A stretch of 64,000 nt of DNA from Duganella sp. BuS-21 (lineage in GTDB: Bacteria > Pseudomonadota > Gammaproteobacteria > Burkholderiales > Burkholderiaceae_D). The stretch's first letter is position 1, and each line of letters begins with the position of its first letter. Below the pieces are notes generated by a model, which did no database searches, was not told the DNA's origin, and was given only the letters and a program-made list of their open reading frames with translations. The translations under genes and the position numbers were made by a program. Positions 1-11,500 of this stretch are shown piece after piece. The stretch is from NCBI GenBank assembly GCA_041874725.1, contig CP097466.1:3286001-3350000 (forward strand), written 5' to 3'.

Positions 1-224
1 TCGCGCTCCTCGCGTTTCAAACGGGCTTTTTCCAGCATGTCGGCCTGCTTTTGCTGCTTGCGCAGCGCGGCGCCTGCCGCCGGATCGGGCGCCGGCGCAG
101 CGGGCGCGGACAGCGTTGCCTCCTTCGCGCCGGTGGGACACGGCGCATCGCTGTAACTGACCCTGCCGTCGGCTGTACATTTATAGACCGCGCCAACCAG
201 CATCGCAACGATCAGGATATTCAT
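1..224 (-). CDS. DUF4124 domain protein, partial (3' end outside window)
   Basis: The minus strand from the ATG at 224 reads MNILIVAMLVGAVYKC, then TADGRVSYSDAPCP. The string YKC...G.V.YSD.PCP is the hallmark of DUF4124, a small periplasmic domain of unknown function that is frequent in betaproteobacteria. A short hydrophobic N-terminus looks like a signal sequence or anchor. After it comes an Ala/Pro-rich linker and then a charged stretch (LRKQQKQADMLEKARLKREE) that is probably helical or coiled coil. 74 residues are visible and the gene runs off the left edge. It follows the FAD oxidase by 11 bp on the same strand, so it is probably the last gene of that operon. The function is unknown. Confidence 0.72.
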   Translation of the reverse strand, partial: MNILIVAMLVGAVYKCTADGRVSYSDAPCPTGAKEATLSAPAAPAPDPAAGAALRKQQKQADMLEKARLKREER

Positions 225-235
225 CTCCACCTCGC

Positions 236-1639
236 TCATAGGATTTTGCCGGGATTCATAATACCCAGCGGATCCAATGCCGCTTTGATGGCTCGCATCA
301 TATTGAGTTCTACCGCCGATTTGTAATGCGCCAGCTCATCGAGCTTCAATGCGCCGATGCCGTGTTCCGCCGAAATCGAGCCGCCGAAGGCGACCACGCT
401 GTCATGCACCAGGCGGTTGACTTGTTCCTGGTTGGCGAGGAAATCCTCGTTGGAGATCCCGGCCGGCGGCGCAACGTTGAAGTGCAGGTTGCCGTCGCCC
501 AGATGGCCGAAGCACACCAACTGACATCCGGGGAAGGCCGCCTCCAGCTGCGGCGCGGTCACGGCGATGAAGTCCGCGATGCGCGACACCGGCAATGAAA
601 TATCGTGCTTGATATTCTTGCCAGCCTTGGCCTGCGCCAGCGGGATATGCTCGCGCAGTTGCCACAGGCGGGCCGATTGCGACACCGAGGTCGCCACCAC
701 CGCATCGCCGATCACATGGCGTTCCAGCGCCGCGCCGATCGAGCGTTCCAGCAGGCCCACCGCATGGGCTTCCGATTCGGAGCTGGACAACTCCAGCAGA
801 ACGTACTGGGCATGCGGCTCGCCGAATGGTTGCGCCAACTGCGGGAACTGCTGCGCCACCAGTTCCAGGCAATAGCGCGACATCAGTTCAAAGCCCGTCA
901 AGCTGGAGCCACAATGATCCTGCATCAGCACCAGCAGCTGTTGCGCATGAACGGGCGAGGGTAGCGCCGCCAGCGCGGTGATGCTGGCCTTGGGTTGCGG
1001 GTATAGCTTGAGCACCGCGCCGGTGATGATGCCCAGCGTGCCTTCCGCGCCGATGAACAGGTCGCGCAGATCGTAGCCGGTATTGTCCTTGCGGAGACCG
1101 CGCAAGCCGCTCCAGATCTCGCCCTGCGGCGTGACCACTTCCAGTCCCAGACACAGCTCGCGCGTATTCCCGTAGCGTAGAACCGCCGTGCCGCCGGCAT
1201 TGGTCGACAGGTTGCCGCCGATGGTGCAGCTGCCTTCGGCCGCCAGCGACAACGGGAACAGGCAGTCCGCCGCTGCGGCGGCCTGCTGGATCTGTTGCAG
1301 GATGCAGCCGGCATCCACCGTCATGGTGCGGTTGACCGGGTCGACCTGGCGCACGCTGTTCAGGCGCGCCAGCGACAGCACCACCTGCGCGCCGCTGGCA
1401 TCAGGTACGCTGCCCAGCACCAGTCCCGTATTGCCGCCTTGCGGCACCAGGGCCACGCGGTGCTCGGCACAGGCGCGCACTAATGCCGCCACTTCCTCCA
1501 CCGAGCCCGGACGCAATACCGCCAGCGCACGGCCGGTAAAGCGTCCGCGCCAGTCGGTGAGGAAGGGCGCCATATCGGCCGCCGCCTCCAGCACATGGCC
1601 GGCGCCGACGACGCTGCGGCATTGCGTGAGAAAGTCCAT
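236..1639 (-). CDS. FAD-binding oxidase, GlcD / D-2-hydroxyacid dehydrogenase family
   Basis: A 467-residue flavoenzyme of the VAO/GlcD type, which oxidises a 2-hydroxyacid such as D-lactate, glycolate or D-2-hydroxyglutarate. The N-terminal half has the FAD-binding signature PQGGNTGLVLGS and GNLSTNAGGTAVLRYGN. The C-terminal FAD-oxidase domain has GHLGDGNLHFNV, with the His/Asp/Asn active-site and metal residues, and SAEHGIGALK. Length and motif order match single-domain members without an iron-sulfur extension. I chose the ATG at 1639 because it gives MDFLTQCRSV just before the conserved domain and overlaps the upstream DUF2069 stop by one base (TAATG), which suggests translational coupling. 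The substrate cannot be told from sequence alone. Confidence 0.9.
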   Translation of the reverse strand: MDFLTQCRSVVGAGHVLEAAADMAPFLTDWRGRFTGRALAVLRPGSVEEVAALVRACAEHRVALVPQGGNTGLVLGSVPDASGAQVVLSLARLNSVRQVDPVNRTMTVDAGCILQQIQQAAAAADCLFPLSLAAEGSCTIGGNLSTNAGGTAVLRYGNTRELCLGLEVVTPQGEIWSGLRGLRKDNTGYDLRDLFIGAEGTLGIITGAVLKLYPQPKASITALAALPSPVHAQQLLVLMQDHCGSSLTGFELMSRYCLELVAQQFPQLAQPFGEPHAQYVLLELSSSESEAHAVGLLERSIGAALERHVIGDAVVATSVSQSARLWQLREHIPLAQAKAGKNIKHDISLPVSRIADFIAVTAPQLEAAFPGCQLVCFGHLGDGNLHFNVAPPAGISNEDFLANQEQVNRLVHDSVVAFGGSISAEHGIGALKLDELAHYKSAVELNMMRAIKAALDPLGIMNPGKIL

Positions 1640-2046
1640 TATTTGACCGTGTTGACCTTGACCTTGTCGAGCAGCTCCTTGGCCAGCTTCTTGGCGGCGC
1701 GCTTGTACGGCCGCAGATACAGCACCGCGCACACGAAGTACACGCAGACCACCGCAGCCTCGCCCCAGCCCAGCCAGGCCGACAGGTTGCCGATGTCGCT
1801 CCAGCCGCGCACCACGCCTTCGGTGAAGTACAGCAGGATCATCATTGAGGTCCACTGCAGCGTATAGATATCGCGCTTGTAGACGCCGTACAGCGGCAGC
1901 AGCAGCGGCGCGGCCTTCAGCACCAGCCACGAACCGCCCGGCTTCAAGGGCGCCAGCACCATCTCCCACAGCACGCACAAGATAATCAGCGTCACCAGGC
2001 TGCCGATCGCGCCCCAGTGAAAGTATTTTTGCATCGTGGTTTCCAT
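1639..2046 (-). CDS. DUF2069 inner membrane protein
   Basis: A 135-residue protein with about four hydrophobic helices (LVTLIILCVLWEMVL near the start, then WLVLKAAPLLLPLYGV, MMILLYFTEGVVRGW and AAVVCVYFVCAVLYL) and a Lys-rich C-terminal tail. The pattern LPLYGVYKRDIYTLQWTSM followed by YFTEG matches DUF2069, a small membrane protein family often found next to wrbA in betaproteobacteria, as here. The start at 2046 gives METTMQKYF; the ATG at 2034 is an equally possible start. It lies 15 bp after wrbA and overlaps the FAD oxidase start. No biochemical role is known for the family. Confidence 0.85.
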   Translation of the reverse strand: METTMQKYFHWGAIGSLVTLIILCVLWEMVLAPLKPGGSWLVLKAAPLLLPLYGVYKRDIYTLQWTSMMILLYFTEGVVRGWSDIGNLSAWLGWGEAAVVCVYFVCAVLYLRPYKRAAKKLAKELLDKVKVNTVK

Positions 2047-2061
2047 GGCGCCTGTCCGTGC

Positions 2062-2694
<633 letters not shown>

Positions 2695-2740
2695 TCATTG
2701 CCACTGTTGTAATACACGCTGTAACGGTAAGATATCGCCC

Positions 2741-4114
2741 ATGATCGAAAAGTACATCCACTGGTTTATCCAATATATCTCCCGCAGCTGTAAAAGCGGC
2801 TGGGACACGGCGCGTTCCCTGACCTGGCCCGAAGTGCGCGACCTGTTCCTGTTCGCCCACCGACGCCTGCGCGAGGAGAGCCTGCCGCAGGTAGCCGGCA
2901 GCCTGACCTTCACCACCGTGTTTGCGATGGTGCCGCTGTTGACCATCGCGCTTGCCATCTTCACCACGTTCCCGCTGTTCGCCACCTTCCGCCAGTCGCT
3001 GGAAGCGTATTTCGTGTCGAGCGTGATGCCGAAGTCGGTGTCCAGCACGATCCTGAATTACCTCACCATGTTCGCCTCCAAGGCCTCGCGGCTGTCGGCG
3101 GTGGGCGCGGTCACGCTGACCTTCACCTCGATCGCGATGATGAGCCTCATCGAGCGCGTGTTCAATCGCATCTGGCGCGTGCGCGGCCAGCGCAGCCTGA
3201 CCAGGCGGATACTGGTCTACTGGGCCCTGATCACGCTCGGGCCGTTGTTGATCGGCGTCTCGATCACCTTGTCGTCGCAGGTGTTCATGGCCACCAGCGA
3301 TTTGGTGGGCAACGTGCCGGTGCTCGGTGCGCTGATCTACACGGCGCTGTCGCTGGCGCTGACCACGGCCACCTTCACGCTGTTGTACGTGGCCGTGCCG
3401 AACCGCGACGTCGACTGGCGCGACGCCGCCTGGGGCGGCCTGGTGGCCGGCCTGGCGTTCGAGCTGGCCAAGCGCGGCTTCTCGGTCTTCATCACGCAAT
3501 TCCCGACGTACTCCAAGATATACGGCGCGCTGGCGGCCGTGCCGCTGTTCCTGTTGTGGATCTACCTGTCATGGCTGATTACCTTGTTCGGCGCCTTGCT
3601 GGTCGCCGCGCTGCCGGTGGTGAAGTACGAACGCTGGTGGCACGAGGCGCAACCGGGCGGCGAGTTTGTCGACGCCATGGCCATCCTCAAGGTGCTGCAC
3701 GTGGCCTGCCAATGCGGCGACACGGCGCTGGTCAGCGCCGCCCAGATCCGCTCGCGCACGCGGCTGGGCTTCGATGAAATGGACAATCTGCTGGAACGCA
3801 TGATGGCCGAAGGCTGGGTGGGGCGGGTGCCGGTGGCCGCGCCGCCGCGCGTTCAATGGGGCAAGCGCGTGAGCGAAGGAGACCATTGGGTCATCCTCGC
3901 CAACGTCGACAAGCTGACGCTGGCCGAGGTGTATCGCCTGTTCGTGTTTACCGGTGCGCCGGTCAACGCCGGCGTGATCGCCGACGGCGACGATGAGCGC
4001 GACCGCCAGGCCGCGCGTGAAGCGGCCGCGCTGGCGCGGGAAGTGGAGACCGCCGTGGAGGCTGGCCTGGGCAAGACCCTGGCCGAGCACTTCGGCCCTA
4101 TCGACTGTCGCTAG
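2741..4114 (+). CDS. YihY/virulence factor BrkB family inner membrane protein
   Basis: A 457-residue polytopic membrane protein of the YihY/BrkB family, once misnamed RNase BN. The diagnostic N-terminal region AGSLTFTTVFAMVPLLTIAL is present, as are NRIWRVRGQRS after the second helix pair and GGLVAGLAFELAKRGFSVF with FPTYSKIYGALAAVPLFLLW further on. About six transmembrane helices fill residues 50-300. The last 150 residues are soluble and probably cytoplasmic, as in the longer betaproteobacterial members. The molecular function is unsettled. It is transcribed away from wrbA and its 3' end overlaps the convergent hydrolase gene by 17 bp. Confidence 0.88.
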   Translation: MIEKYIHWFIQYISRSCKSGWDTARSLTWPEVRDLFLFAHRRLREESLPQVAGSLTFTTVFAMVPLLTIALAIFTTFPLFATFRQSLEAYFVSSVMPKSVSSTILNYLTMFASKASRLSAVGAVTLTFTSIAMMSLIERVFNRIWRVRGQRSLTRRILVYWALITLGPLLIGVSITLSSQVFMATSDLVGNVPVLGALIYTALSLALTTATFTLLYVAVPNRDVDWRDAAWGGLVAGLAFELAKRGFSVFITQFPTYSKIYGALAAVPLFLLWIYLSWLITLFGALLVAALPVVKYERWWHEAQPGGEFVDAMAILKVLHVACQCGDTALVSAAQIRSRTRLGFDEMDNLLERMMAEGWVGRVPVAAPPRVQWGKRVSEGDHWVILANVDKLTLAEVYRLFVFTGAPVNAGVIADGDDERDRQAAREAAALAREVETAVEAGLGKTLAEHFGPIDCR

Positions 4115-4820
4115 AATTTACTGCTGCGCCGAAGATAAAGTTCAGCAGGTTGGCGTTGACCGCCTCCGGCTGCTCGGTCATCAGCGCGTGGCCGCTGGTC
4201 AGGGTGATGGTGTGGGCGTTGGCGATGCTGGTGCTCAGGTGCGAGGCCGATTTCGGCGGCGTCATCACGTCGTTGGCGCCGAAGATGAACAGGGTGGGGC
4301 AGGCCACCAGCGCGGCTGCGGCGTCGCCGCCGGCATAGCTGTTGCAGGCCGCGAGATCGGTGTGGAGCAGCTGCTTGCCTGCCATGGTCAGCATCAGCTG
4401 GCGCAGCGGCTCGGTATTGGCGTAGCCGGGACTGTGCGACCACTTGGTGACCATGTCGATGGCGCGCGCTTCGTCGCTGCGCGCCGTCTCCAGCAGCGCG
4501 TCCGCGACCTTCATCGGATAGGTGGCGCCCAGCAGCGCCAGATGCGTGACGCGCTGCGGCGCCTTGGCCGCCGCCTCAAGCGCGATCAGGGCGCCCATGC
4601 TGTGGCCCACCAGCGCCGCTTGCGTTACCCCGGCCGTATCGAGCGTGGCCAGCACCCAGTCGGCCATGGTGGCGACGCTGTCCAGCGCGGGGCCGGCTGT
4701 GACGCCGTGGCCCGGCAGGTCCAGCGCCATGACCTCGTGGCCGTGCTGCGCGAACCAGCGGCTTTGGGCCGCCCAGACGCGATGGTCGTTGAGCGCACCG
4801 TGTATGAAAACCACCAGCAT
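4098..4820 (-). CDS. alpha/beta hydrolase
   Basis: A 240-residue alpha/beta-hydrolase fold protein. The oxyanion-hole strand VFIHGALNDHRVW lies near the N-terminus. The nucleophile elbow is GHSMGAL, with Ser about residue 94. The acid region is FIFGANDVMTPP and the catalytic His lies in TSGHALMTEQ. DLPGHG near residue 36 is typical of esterases and lipases of the AB_hydrolase_1 group. An AAAAAGGAG Shine-Dalgarno lies six bases before the ATG at 4820. There is no signal peptide, so it is probably cytoplasmic. The substrate is unknown. The gene is convergent with the yihY-like gene and monocistronic by position. Confidence 0.88.
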   Translation of the reverse strand: MLVVFIHGALNDHRVWAAQSRWFAQHGHEVMALDLPGHGVTAGPALDSVATMADWVLATLDTAGVTQAALVGHSMGALIALEAAAKAPQRVTHLALLGATYPMKVADALLETARSDEARAIDMVTKWSHSPGYANTEPLRQLMLTMAGKQLLHTDLAACNSYAGGDAAAALVACPTLFIFGANDVMTPPKSASHLSTSIANAHTITLTSGHALMTEQPEAVNANLLNFIFGAAVNSSDSR

Positions 4821-5004
4821 AACCGTCTCCTTTTTGTCCCCATCCTACCGCGAATCGTGGCTTGGCAACAGCACGACAACAATGTTATGTTTTGCTTATC
4901 CGTACCGCTGGCTTTTTTGCCGGGCATAGGCTACATTCGGTACAAGGCTAGAACAACTACAACTCCCATTCACAGCGCTTATATCAGCGGACAGGACGGC
5001 CCAA

Positions 5005-5463
5005 ATGAAAGTCTCCGAAATTCTCCAGGTTAAAGGCTCTATCCTTTACACCATCTCCCCCGATCAACCGCTGGCGGACGCCGCCAACACGATGGCTGAA
5101 CGCGACATCGGTTCGCTGGTCGTCATGGAATTTGGCGATCTGGTCGGCATGCTGACCTTCCGCGAAGTGCTGCGCGCGCTGCACGAAAACCAAGGCAATG
5201 TCGGCGCCGGCACCGTGCGCAAGCACATGGAAGACCACCCGATCACCGTGACGCCGGACACCGACGTCAACGAAGTGCGCCGCATCATGCTGGAAAAGCA
5301 CGCGCGCTACCTGCCGGTGATGAACGCCAAGACCATCCTCGGCGTGATCTCGTTCTACGACGTCGCCCGCGCCGTGCTGGAAGCGCAGAGCTTTGAGAAC
5401 CGCATGCTGAAAGCCTACATCCGTGACTGGCCGGCCGAAGCCGAGCAGGCCGCTACTGATTAA
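5005..5463 (+). CDS. tandem CBS-domain protein
   Basis: A 152-residue protein made of two CBS domains and little else. The first is in residues 5-60 (ILQVKGSILYTISPDQPLAD, then MAERDIGSLVVMEFGDLVGM) and the second in about 75-135 (HPITVTPDTDVNEVRRIM, then YLPVMNAKTILGVISFYDV). Stand-alone CBS pairs bind adenine nucleotides and act as energy-responsive regulators. The partner here is not known. It stands alone between the hydrolase gene and a strong terminator that it shares with the convergent RTX gene. Confidence 0.92.
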   Translation: MKVSEILQVKGSILYTISPDQPLADAANTMAERDIGSLVVMEFGDLVGMLTFREVLRALHENQGNVGAGTVRKHMEDHPITVTPDTDVNEVRRIMLEKHARYLPVMNAKTILGVISFYDVARAVLEAQSFENRMLKAYIRDWPAEAEQAATD

Positions 5464-5480
5464 TTCCTAAGGGAAATAAA

Positions 5481-5517
5481 AAAAAGGCCACGAGCGCTTG
5501 CGTTCGTGGCCTTTTTT
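5481..5517. terminator. bidirectional intrinsic terminator
   Basis: An 11-bp stem (GGCCACGAGCG pairing with CGTTCGTGGCC, one G-T pair) is flanked by an A-run on the left and a T-run on the right, so it can end transcription from both sides. It lies between the stop of the CBS gene and the stop codon of the convergent RTX gene. Confidence 0.9.
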
Positions 5518-5518
5518 G

Positions 5519-8500
5519 TTACGCGAACAGTAGGTCGGCTGCCGAGATTGCGGCGGTGCCGGTGAGCGTGACTAGCTGGGTCAGCTCTGCGGCGCTCACC
5601 ACGGCATCTGCGCCGTTCGACGTGAACAGGTAGAGCGTGGTGGTGGTGCCGCTGTGCAGCGCGAACAGGGCTTTGTCGCCCACACCGTAGGCGCTGGCGG
5701 CCGAACCGATGGCCGTGGCTGCAGCGCCGACGCTCATGGCCGCGATGTTTTGCGTCAGGATCACCAGTTCCGCGTCGTTGGCGAAGCCGCCGGCGCTGGC
5801 CTGCACCACGGCGTTGTCCAGCGTCAGGTCGCCGTTGCCGATGCCAAACACGTCCTGGCTCAGCGACAGCTTGTCGCTGCCGCTGACGAAGTCGGTCACC
5901 GCATCCACGCCCACCTTGGAAGCCAGCACGATGGTATCGGCGCCGTTGCCGCCGGTGATGGTGTCGTTGCCGTCGCCGCCGCTCAGCACATCGTTGCCAT
6001 CGCCGCCCAGCAGCTTGTCGTTGCCGGCGTTGCCAGTAAGCACGTCGTTGCCGCCCAGGCCGTTGAGGATGTCGTTGCCGCCACCGCCGGTGATGCTGTT
6101 GGCCAGGATGTTGCCGTTGCCGATAAAGGCGGTGGCGCCGTTGAACACCAGGTCGTCCACCTCGGACGACAGGGTGTAGCTGTTGATGCCCTTGACCGTG
6201 ACCAGGTCGCGGCCGCCGCCGGCCAGTTCGGTGATGACGTCGCCGGTGTTGTCGACCACATAGCTGTCGTCGCCGCTGCCGCCGATCAGTTTGTCGGCGC
6301 CCGCGCCGCCGTCCAGCGTGTCCGCGCCGGCCCCGCCGGACAGCGTATTGGCGGCGCCGTTGCCGGTCAATACGTTGTCCAGGGCGTTGCCGGTGAGGTT
6401 GACGGCGATCCCGGCTGCCGCCGTCACGGTGGCGTTTTCCAGGTATTCGCCCAAGACGAACTCGCCGGCCTTGGTGTAGGCCACTTGCACCAGGTCGCTG
6501 CCAGCCCCGGCCTCTTCGACGATCACGTCGCCGCTTTGGTCGATGGTGTACGTGTCGTCGCCCAGGCCGCCCGCCATGGTGTCCGCGCCCGCGCCGCCGT
6601 TGATATTGTCGTTGCCGCTGGCGCCGGTCAGGTTGTCGCTGAGCGGGCTGGCGGAATTGGCGTTCACATCGGCCAGCGTCTTGCTGTCATCGGCAAAGAT
6701 GAACTGCTCGACATTGCGTACCGTGATGCTTTCCTTCGTCACATTGTTGACCAGCACCGTGTCGGTCGCGCTGGAGCGGCTGCGCGCGTAGTCGCTGAAA
6801 TTACCCAGCAGGGTCAGCGTATCGATGCCGTTGCCGCCGTCGGCCACGTCGCTGCCGGTGCCCACGTCCAATTGGTCGGCGCCTTCGCCACCGAGCAGCG
6901 TATCGTTGCCGGCGCCGCCGGACAGGAGGTCGTCGCCACCCAGGCCGCTCAGGCTGTCGTTGCCGGCGCCACTGGTGATGCTGTTGCCGAGGTCATTGCC
7001 GCTGCCGGCGAATCCGCCGGTGCCGGTGAACTGCAGGTCTTCCACGTTGGCGGTCAGCGCGTACTTCGCCAAGGTGGTGTCCACCCGGTCCTGGCCTTGG
7101 CCGGCCAGTTCGGTGACGAGGTCGCCGGCGTTGTCGACCTTGTAGAGATCGTCTTCGAGGCCGCCCAGCAGCTTATCGGCGCCCGCGCCGCCATCGAGCG
7201 TATCGTTGCCCGCGCCGCCGGCCAGGGTATTGGCGGCGCCATTGCCGATCAGCAGGTTGTCCAGTGCATTGCCGCTCAGGTTGACGGCGATGCCGACCGC
7301 TGCCGTCACCGTCGCGTTCTCGACGTTGTCGCCCAGCGCGAAGGTGTCGGCCTTGGTATAGGCCACCAGCACCAGATCCAGGCCGCCGTCAGCCAGTTCG
7401 ATGACCCGGTCGCCATTCTGATCCACCGTGTATTTGTCATCGCCCAGGCCGCCGGACATCTGGTCGGCGCCGCTACCGCCGATGAGGTGGTCGCCGCCGC
7501 CCGTGCCGAACAGGCTGTCGTCGCCGAGGCTGGCGATGTTGTAGATCATATCGGCCAGCGGCTTGTCGCCATCGATAAACCGGAACACCTCCACGCCGCG
7601 CACGGTGATGCTTTCCTTGGTGATGGCGTTGGTCAGCACCAGGTCGGTCGCGTTGGGACGGCTGCGCATGTAGTCGCCGAAGTTGCCCAGCAAGGTGAGG
7701 GTGTCGCGGCCGGCGCCACCGTCGATCACGTCGACGCCGCCGTTGCCGTCCAGGGTGTCGTCGCCGGCCAGGCCGCTCAAGGTGTCGTTGCCGGCGCCGC
7801 CGCCGATGTTGTTGCCCAGCTCATTGCCCGTACCGCTGAAGGCCATGCTGCCGGCATACTGCAAATGCTCGACGTTGGCACCCAGCGTGTATTTCGCTAG
7901 TGTGGTCTCCACCCGGTCGGCGCCTTGACCGGCCAGCTCGGTGACCACGTCGCCGACGTTGTCGACTTTGTAGCTGTCGTTGCCGATACCGCCGATTAAT
8001 TTGTCGCCGCCGGCGCCGCCATCCAGCGTGTCGTTGCCGAGACCGCCGGTCAGGGTGTTGACGGCGGCATTGCCGATCAGCGCATTGTCCAGCGCATTGC
8101 CGGTCAGATTGACGGCGACCGTGGCCGCTGCCGTGACGGTGGCGTGCTCCAGGTTGGCCGCCAGGGTGTAGGTGGCGGCCTTGGCGAAGCTTACTTGTGC
8201 CGAATCATTGCCGCCGGTTTCGGTTTCCACCACCATATCGCTGGCGTCGTCCACCAGGTAGGTGTCGTTGCCGTCGCCGCCGCTCATGTTGTCGGCGCCG
8301 AGGCCGCCGTCCATCAGGTCGTCGCCGCTGCCGCCGCGCATGAAGTCGTTGCCCACGCTCTTGATGTTGAGCTGCACGTCTTGCATCGACATCAGCGTGC
8401 CCTTGAAATTGACGAATTCCATTCCGCGCAACGTCAGGCTCTCGCCGCTGGCGGCGTTGACCAGCACGGTGTCGGTGGCGTTGGGGCGGGTTACGGTGTA

Positions 8501-11500
8501 GGCGCTGAAGTCGGCCAGCGCCACGGCGGTGTCGCTGCCGGCGCCGCCGTCCAGGAGGTTGGCGCCGATGCCGCCGTCGAGCAGGTCGTCGCCATCGCCG
8601 CCGAGCAGCAAGTCATTGCCGACGCTGCCGGACAGCGTGTCGTTGCCGGCCAGGCCGGACAGGGTGTCGGCGCCGAGGCCGCCTTCAATCCGGTTGGCCA
8701 GCGCGTTGCCGGTGGCGTTGAAGACGCCGTTGCCGGGGCCGGACAGGTTTTCCACGTTGGCCGCCAGCGTGTAGGTCGACAGCGTGGTGCGCACGCTGTC
8801 GGTGCCTTCGTTGAGGCCTTCGACGATGGTGTCGCCCGCGTTGTCGACGCGGTATTCATCGTCGCCGACGCCGCCGATCAGTTGGTCCGCGCCCGCGCCG
8901 CCGTCGAGCGTGTCGTTGCCGGCGCCGCCGCTCAGGATGTTGGCGGCGGCGTTGCCGGTGATCTGGTTGGCCAGTTCATTGCCCGTGACGTTCACGGCCA
9001 CCGTGGCGGCCGCCGTCACCAGCGCGTTTTCCACATTGCCGGCCAGGGCGTAAGCGGCGGCGCTCTTGAATGCCAGCTCGACCGTGTCCATGCCTTCGCC
9101 GGCCACTTCCTTGACCGTGTCCTTGACGTTGTCGATCACGTAGCGGTCGTTGCCGGCGCCGCCGGTCATGACATCGGCGCCGGCCAGGCCGTCGATGCTG
9201 TCGTCGCCGTCGGTGCCGTTCAGGTAGTCGTCGCCGTCGCTGATCTGGTTCAGCAACAGCGTCGCGATGTCGCGCGTGGCGTCGGCGAACACCACGGTTT
9301 CTATGCCCTTGAGGCTGACGATCTCGCTGCGGATGCTGTTGCTCAGGGTGACCACGCCATTCACGCGCGAGAGCGTGTAGTGGTCGATCTGGCCGGCCAG
9401 CTGCACAGTGTCATCGCCGTCGCCGCCGTCGATGGTATCGGCGCCACCGCCACCTGTCAGGGTGTCGTTGCCGGCGCCGCCGAGCAGCAGGTCATTGCCG
9501 CTGGCGCCGCTAATGCGGTTGGCAAGGTCGTTGCCGGTGCCGGAAAAGCCGCCGCTGCCGCTGTAGCGTAGATGCTCGACGCCGCTGGTCAGCGCATATT
9601 TCGCCAGTGTGGTTTCCACCGTGTCGACGCCTTCGCCGGCCAGTTCGGTGACCGTGTCGCCGGCATTCTCGACCACGTACAGGTCGTCTCCTTTGCCGCC
9701 GGCCAACTTGTCGGCGGCGGCGCCACCATCGAGCGTGTCGTTGCCGACACCGCCGCTGAGGGTGTTGGCCGCGCCATTGCCGCCGAGGTAGTTGTTGAGT
9801 TCGTTGCCGGTCAGGCTGCCGGCTCCGGCCGTGGTTGCCAGCGCGGCCGATTCGACGTTGGCTGCCAGGGTGTAGGCCGCGTTGGCGTAGGTGACTTGTA
9901 CCGTGTCGTAGCCGCCCATGTCCGCTTCAATGACACGGTCGCCGGCACCGCGCACGAAGTAGTTGTCGTCGCCACCCAGTCCGGTCAGGATGTCGCTGCC
10001 GCCGTTGCCGTCGAAGGTGTCGTTGCCGGCGCCGCCGGTGAGCAGGTTGCCGCCGGCGTTGCCTGTTGCGTAAAAGTCGCCATCACCGGTGTATTGCAGG
10101 GCTTCGAGGTTGGCCGCCAGCGTGTAGCCGTCTCGCGCGGTTCGTACGGTGTCCATGCCGCCATTGGCCAGCTCGGTGATGGTGACGTTGCCCTCATCGA
10201 GGAGGTAGAGGTCGTCGCCGGCGCCGCCGATCAGGGTGTCGTCGCCGCCGCCGCTGGCCAGGGTGTCATCGCCGGCACCCGCCTCGATCCGGTTGGCCTC
10301 GTAGTCGCCCTCGAGCAGATCGCTGCCGAGCGTGCCGTACAGCTCGCCGCGCCAATCGGCTACCAGCGATCTGCCGGCAAAGTTGGCGCTCGTGACGTCG
10401 CCGACCTTGATGTTATCCAGCGTCAGCACAGTGCGCGGCGCGTAGTCGCTGCCGCTGCCATCCATGTCCAGCTGTACCAGCACGTTCGCGCCTTGCTGGA
10501 CCAGCTTGAGATAGCCCGCTTTGATGGGGTCGAGCAGCGCCAAGGGGGTGACGTCGAACGCTTGCAGCGCATCGGTCAAGGCCAGTTTGTCGCCGCCGGC
10601 GCCGGTGGCAAAGTCGTTGATGTGAATATTTGCGCCCGCCGTCATGCTATCGATGCTGTAGCTGTCGGTGCCGGCGCCGCCGCTGAAATTGAACCGCAGA
10701 CTGCCTGTATAGCCGCCTTTAATCAAGACGAGATCGTTGCCGTCACCGCCATCGAAGCGTACGTTGCCGCTATAGTTCGCGCTGGCGAACACCCATAGCG
10801 TGTCATTGCCGGCGCCGCCCACGAGGAGTTGGTTGCCGCCGCCGCCCACGGTGAAGTCATCGTCGCCGTCCCCGCCCTCGGCACTGTTGTTTCCTTCGCC
10901 GACCAGGAAGCTGTCGTCTCCTGCGCCGCCGGACAACTGGTTGTTGCCAGCGCCGCCGTCGAGATAGTCATGGCCGCTGGCGCCGGTCAAGGTGTCGTTA
11001 CCGTTGCCGCCGTGAAGCACGCTGCCGCTGTGCTCCGGGCTGGTCCCACCGGCCACCAGCAAGTCGTCGCCGTCCTGGCCGTTCAAGATGTCGTTGCCGC
11101 CGTTGCCATGGATGGTATCGTTGAAGTAACCGCCCGTGATGGTCTCGCCAGCCGAGGTGCCTTCCAACAGCACGCCCGGCACGATAGGTCCCTTGGGATT
11201 GGCGCCCACCATGTTTTGCGCCGTCAGGTCGGATAAGTTGACGTTACGCATTAGTACAGCCATGTAGCCGTCGCTTGGCCCGCCGAACAGGTTGAATTCC
11301 AGCCGCACGTCGACACCGCTCTGCACCAAGCGCAGGTAACCAAGCTCCGGATCGAGCGGATTGCCGCCGGTGTAGCCGAAGCCGGCCGCTATGCTCATCA
11401 ACAGGGTGACGTCGAGCACGTCGCCGCCATCCCCGGCGGTGAAGTCGCTGATTTCGAAGTAGGCACCGCTGTTGAAGTACAGGCTTCCGAATACCGAATA

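Noticed and set aside
5654-7900. Long open frame on the plus strand, and similar ones at 8144-9571 and 12710-14923
   Set aside because: They are antisense to the repeat-rich RTX gene. Gly/Asp codon repeats at high GC leave the opposite strand open. The predicted proteins are low-complexity Ala/Gly/Val with no domain.
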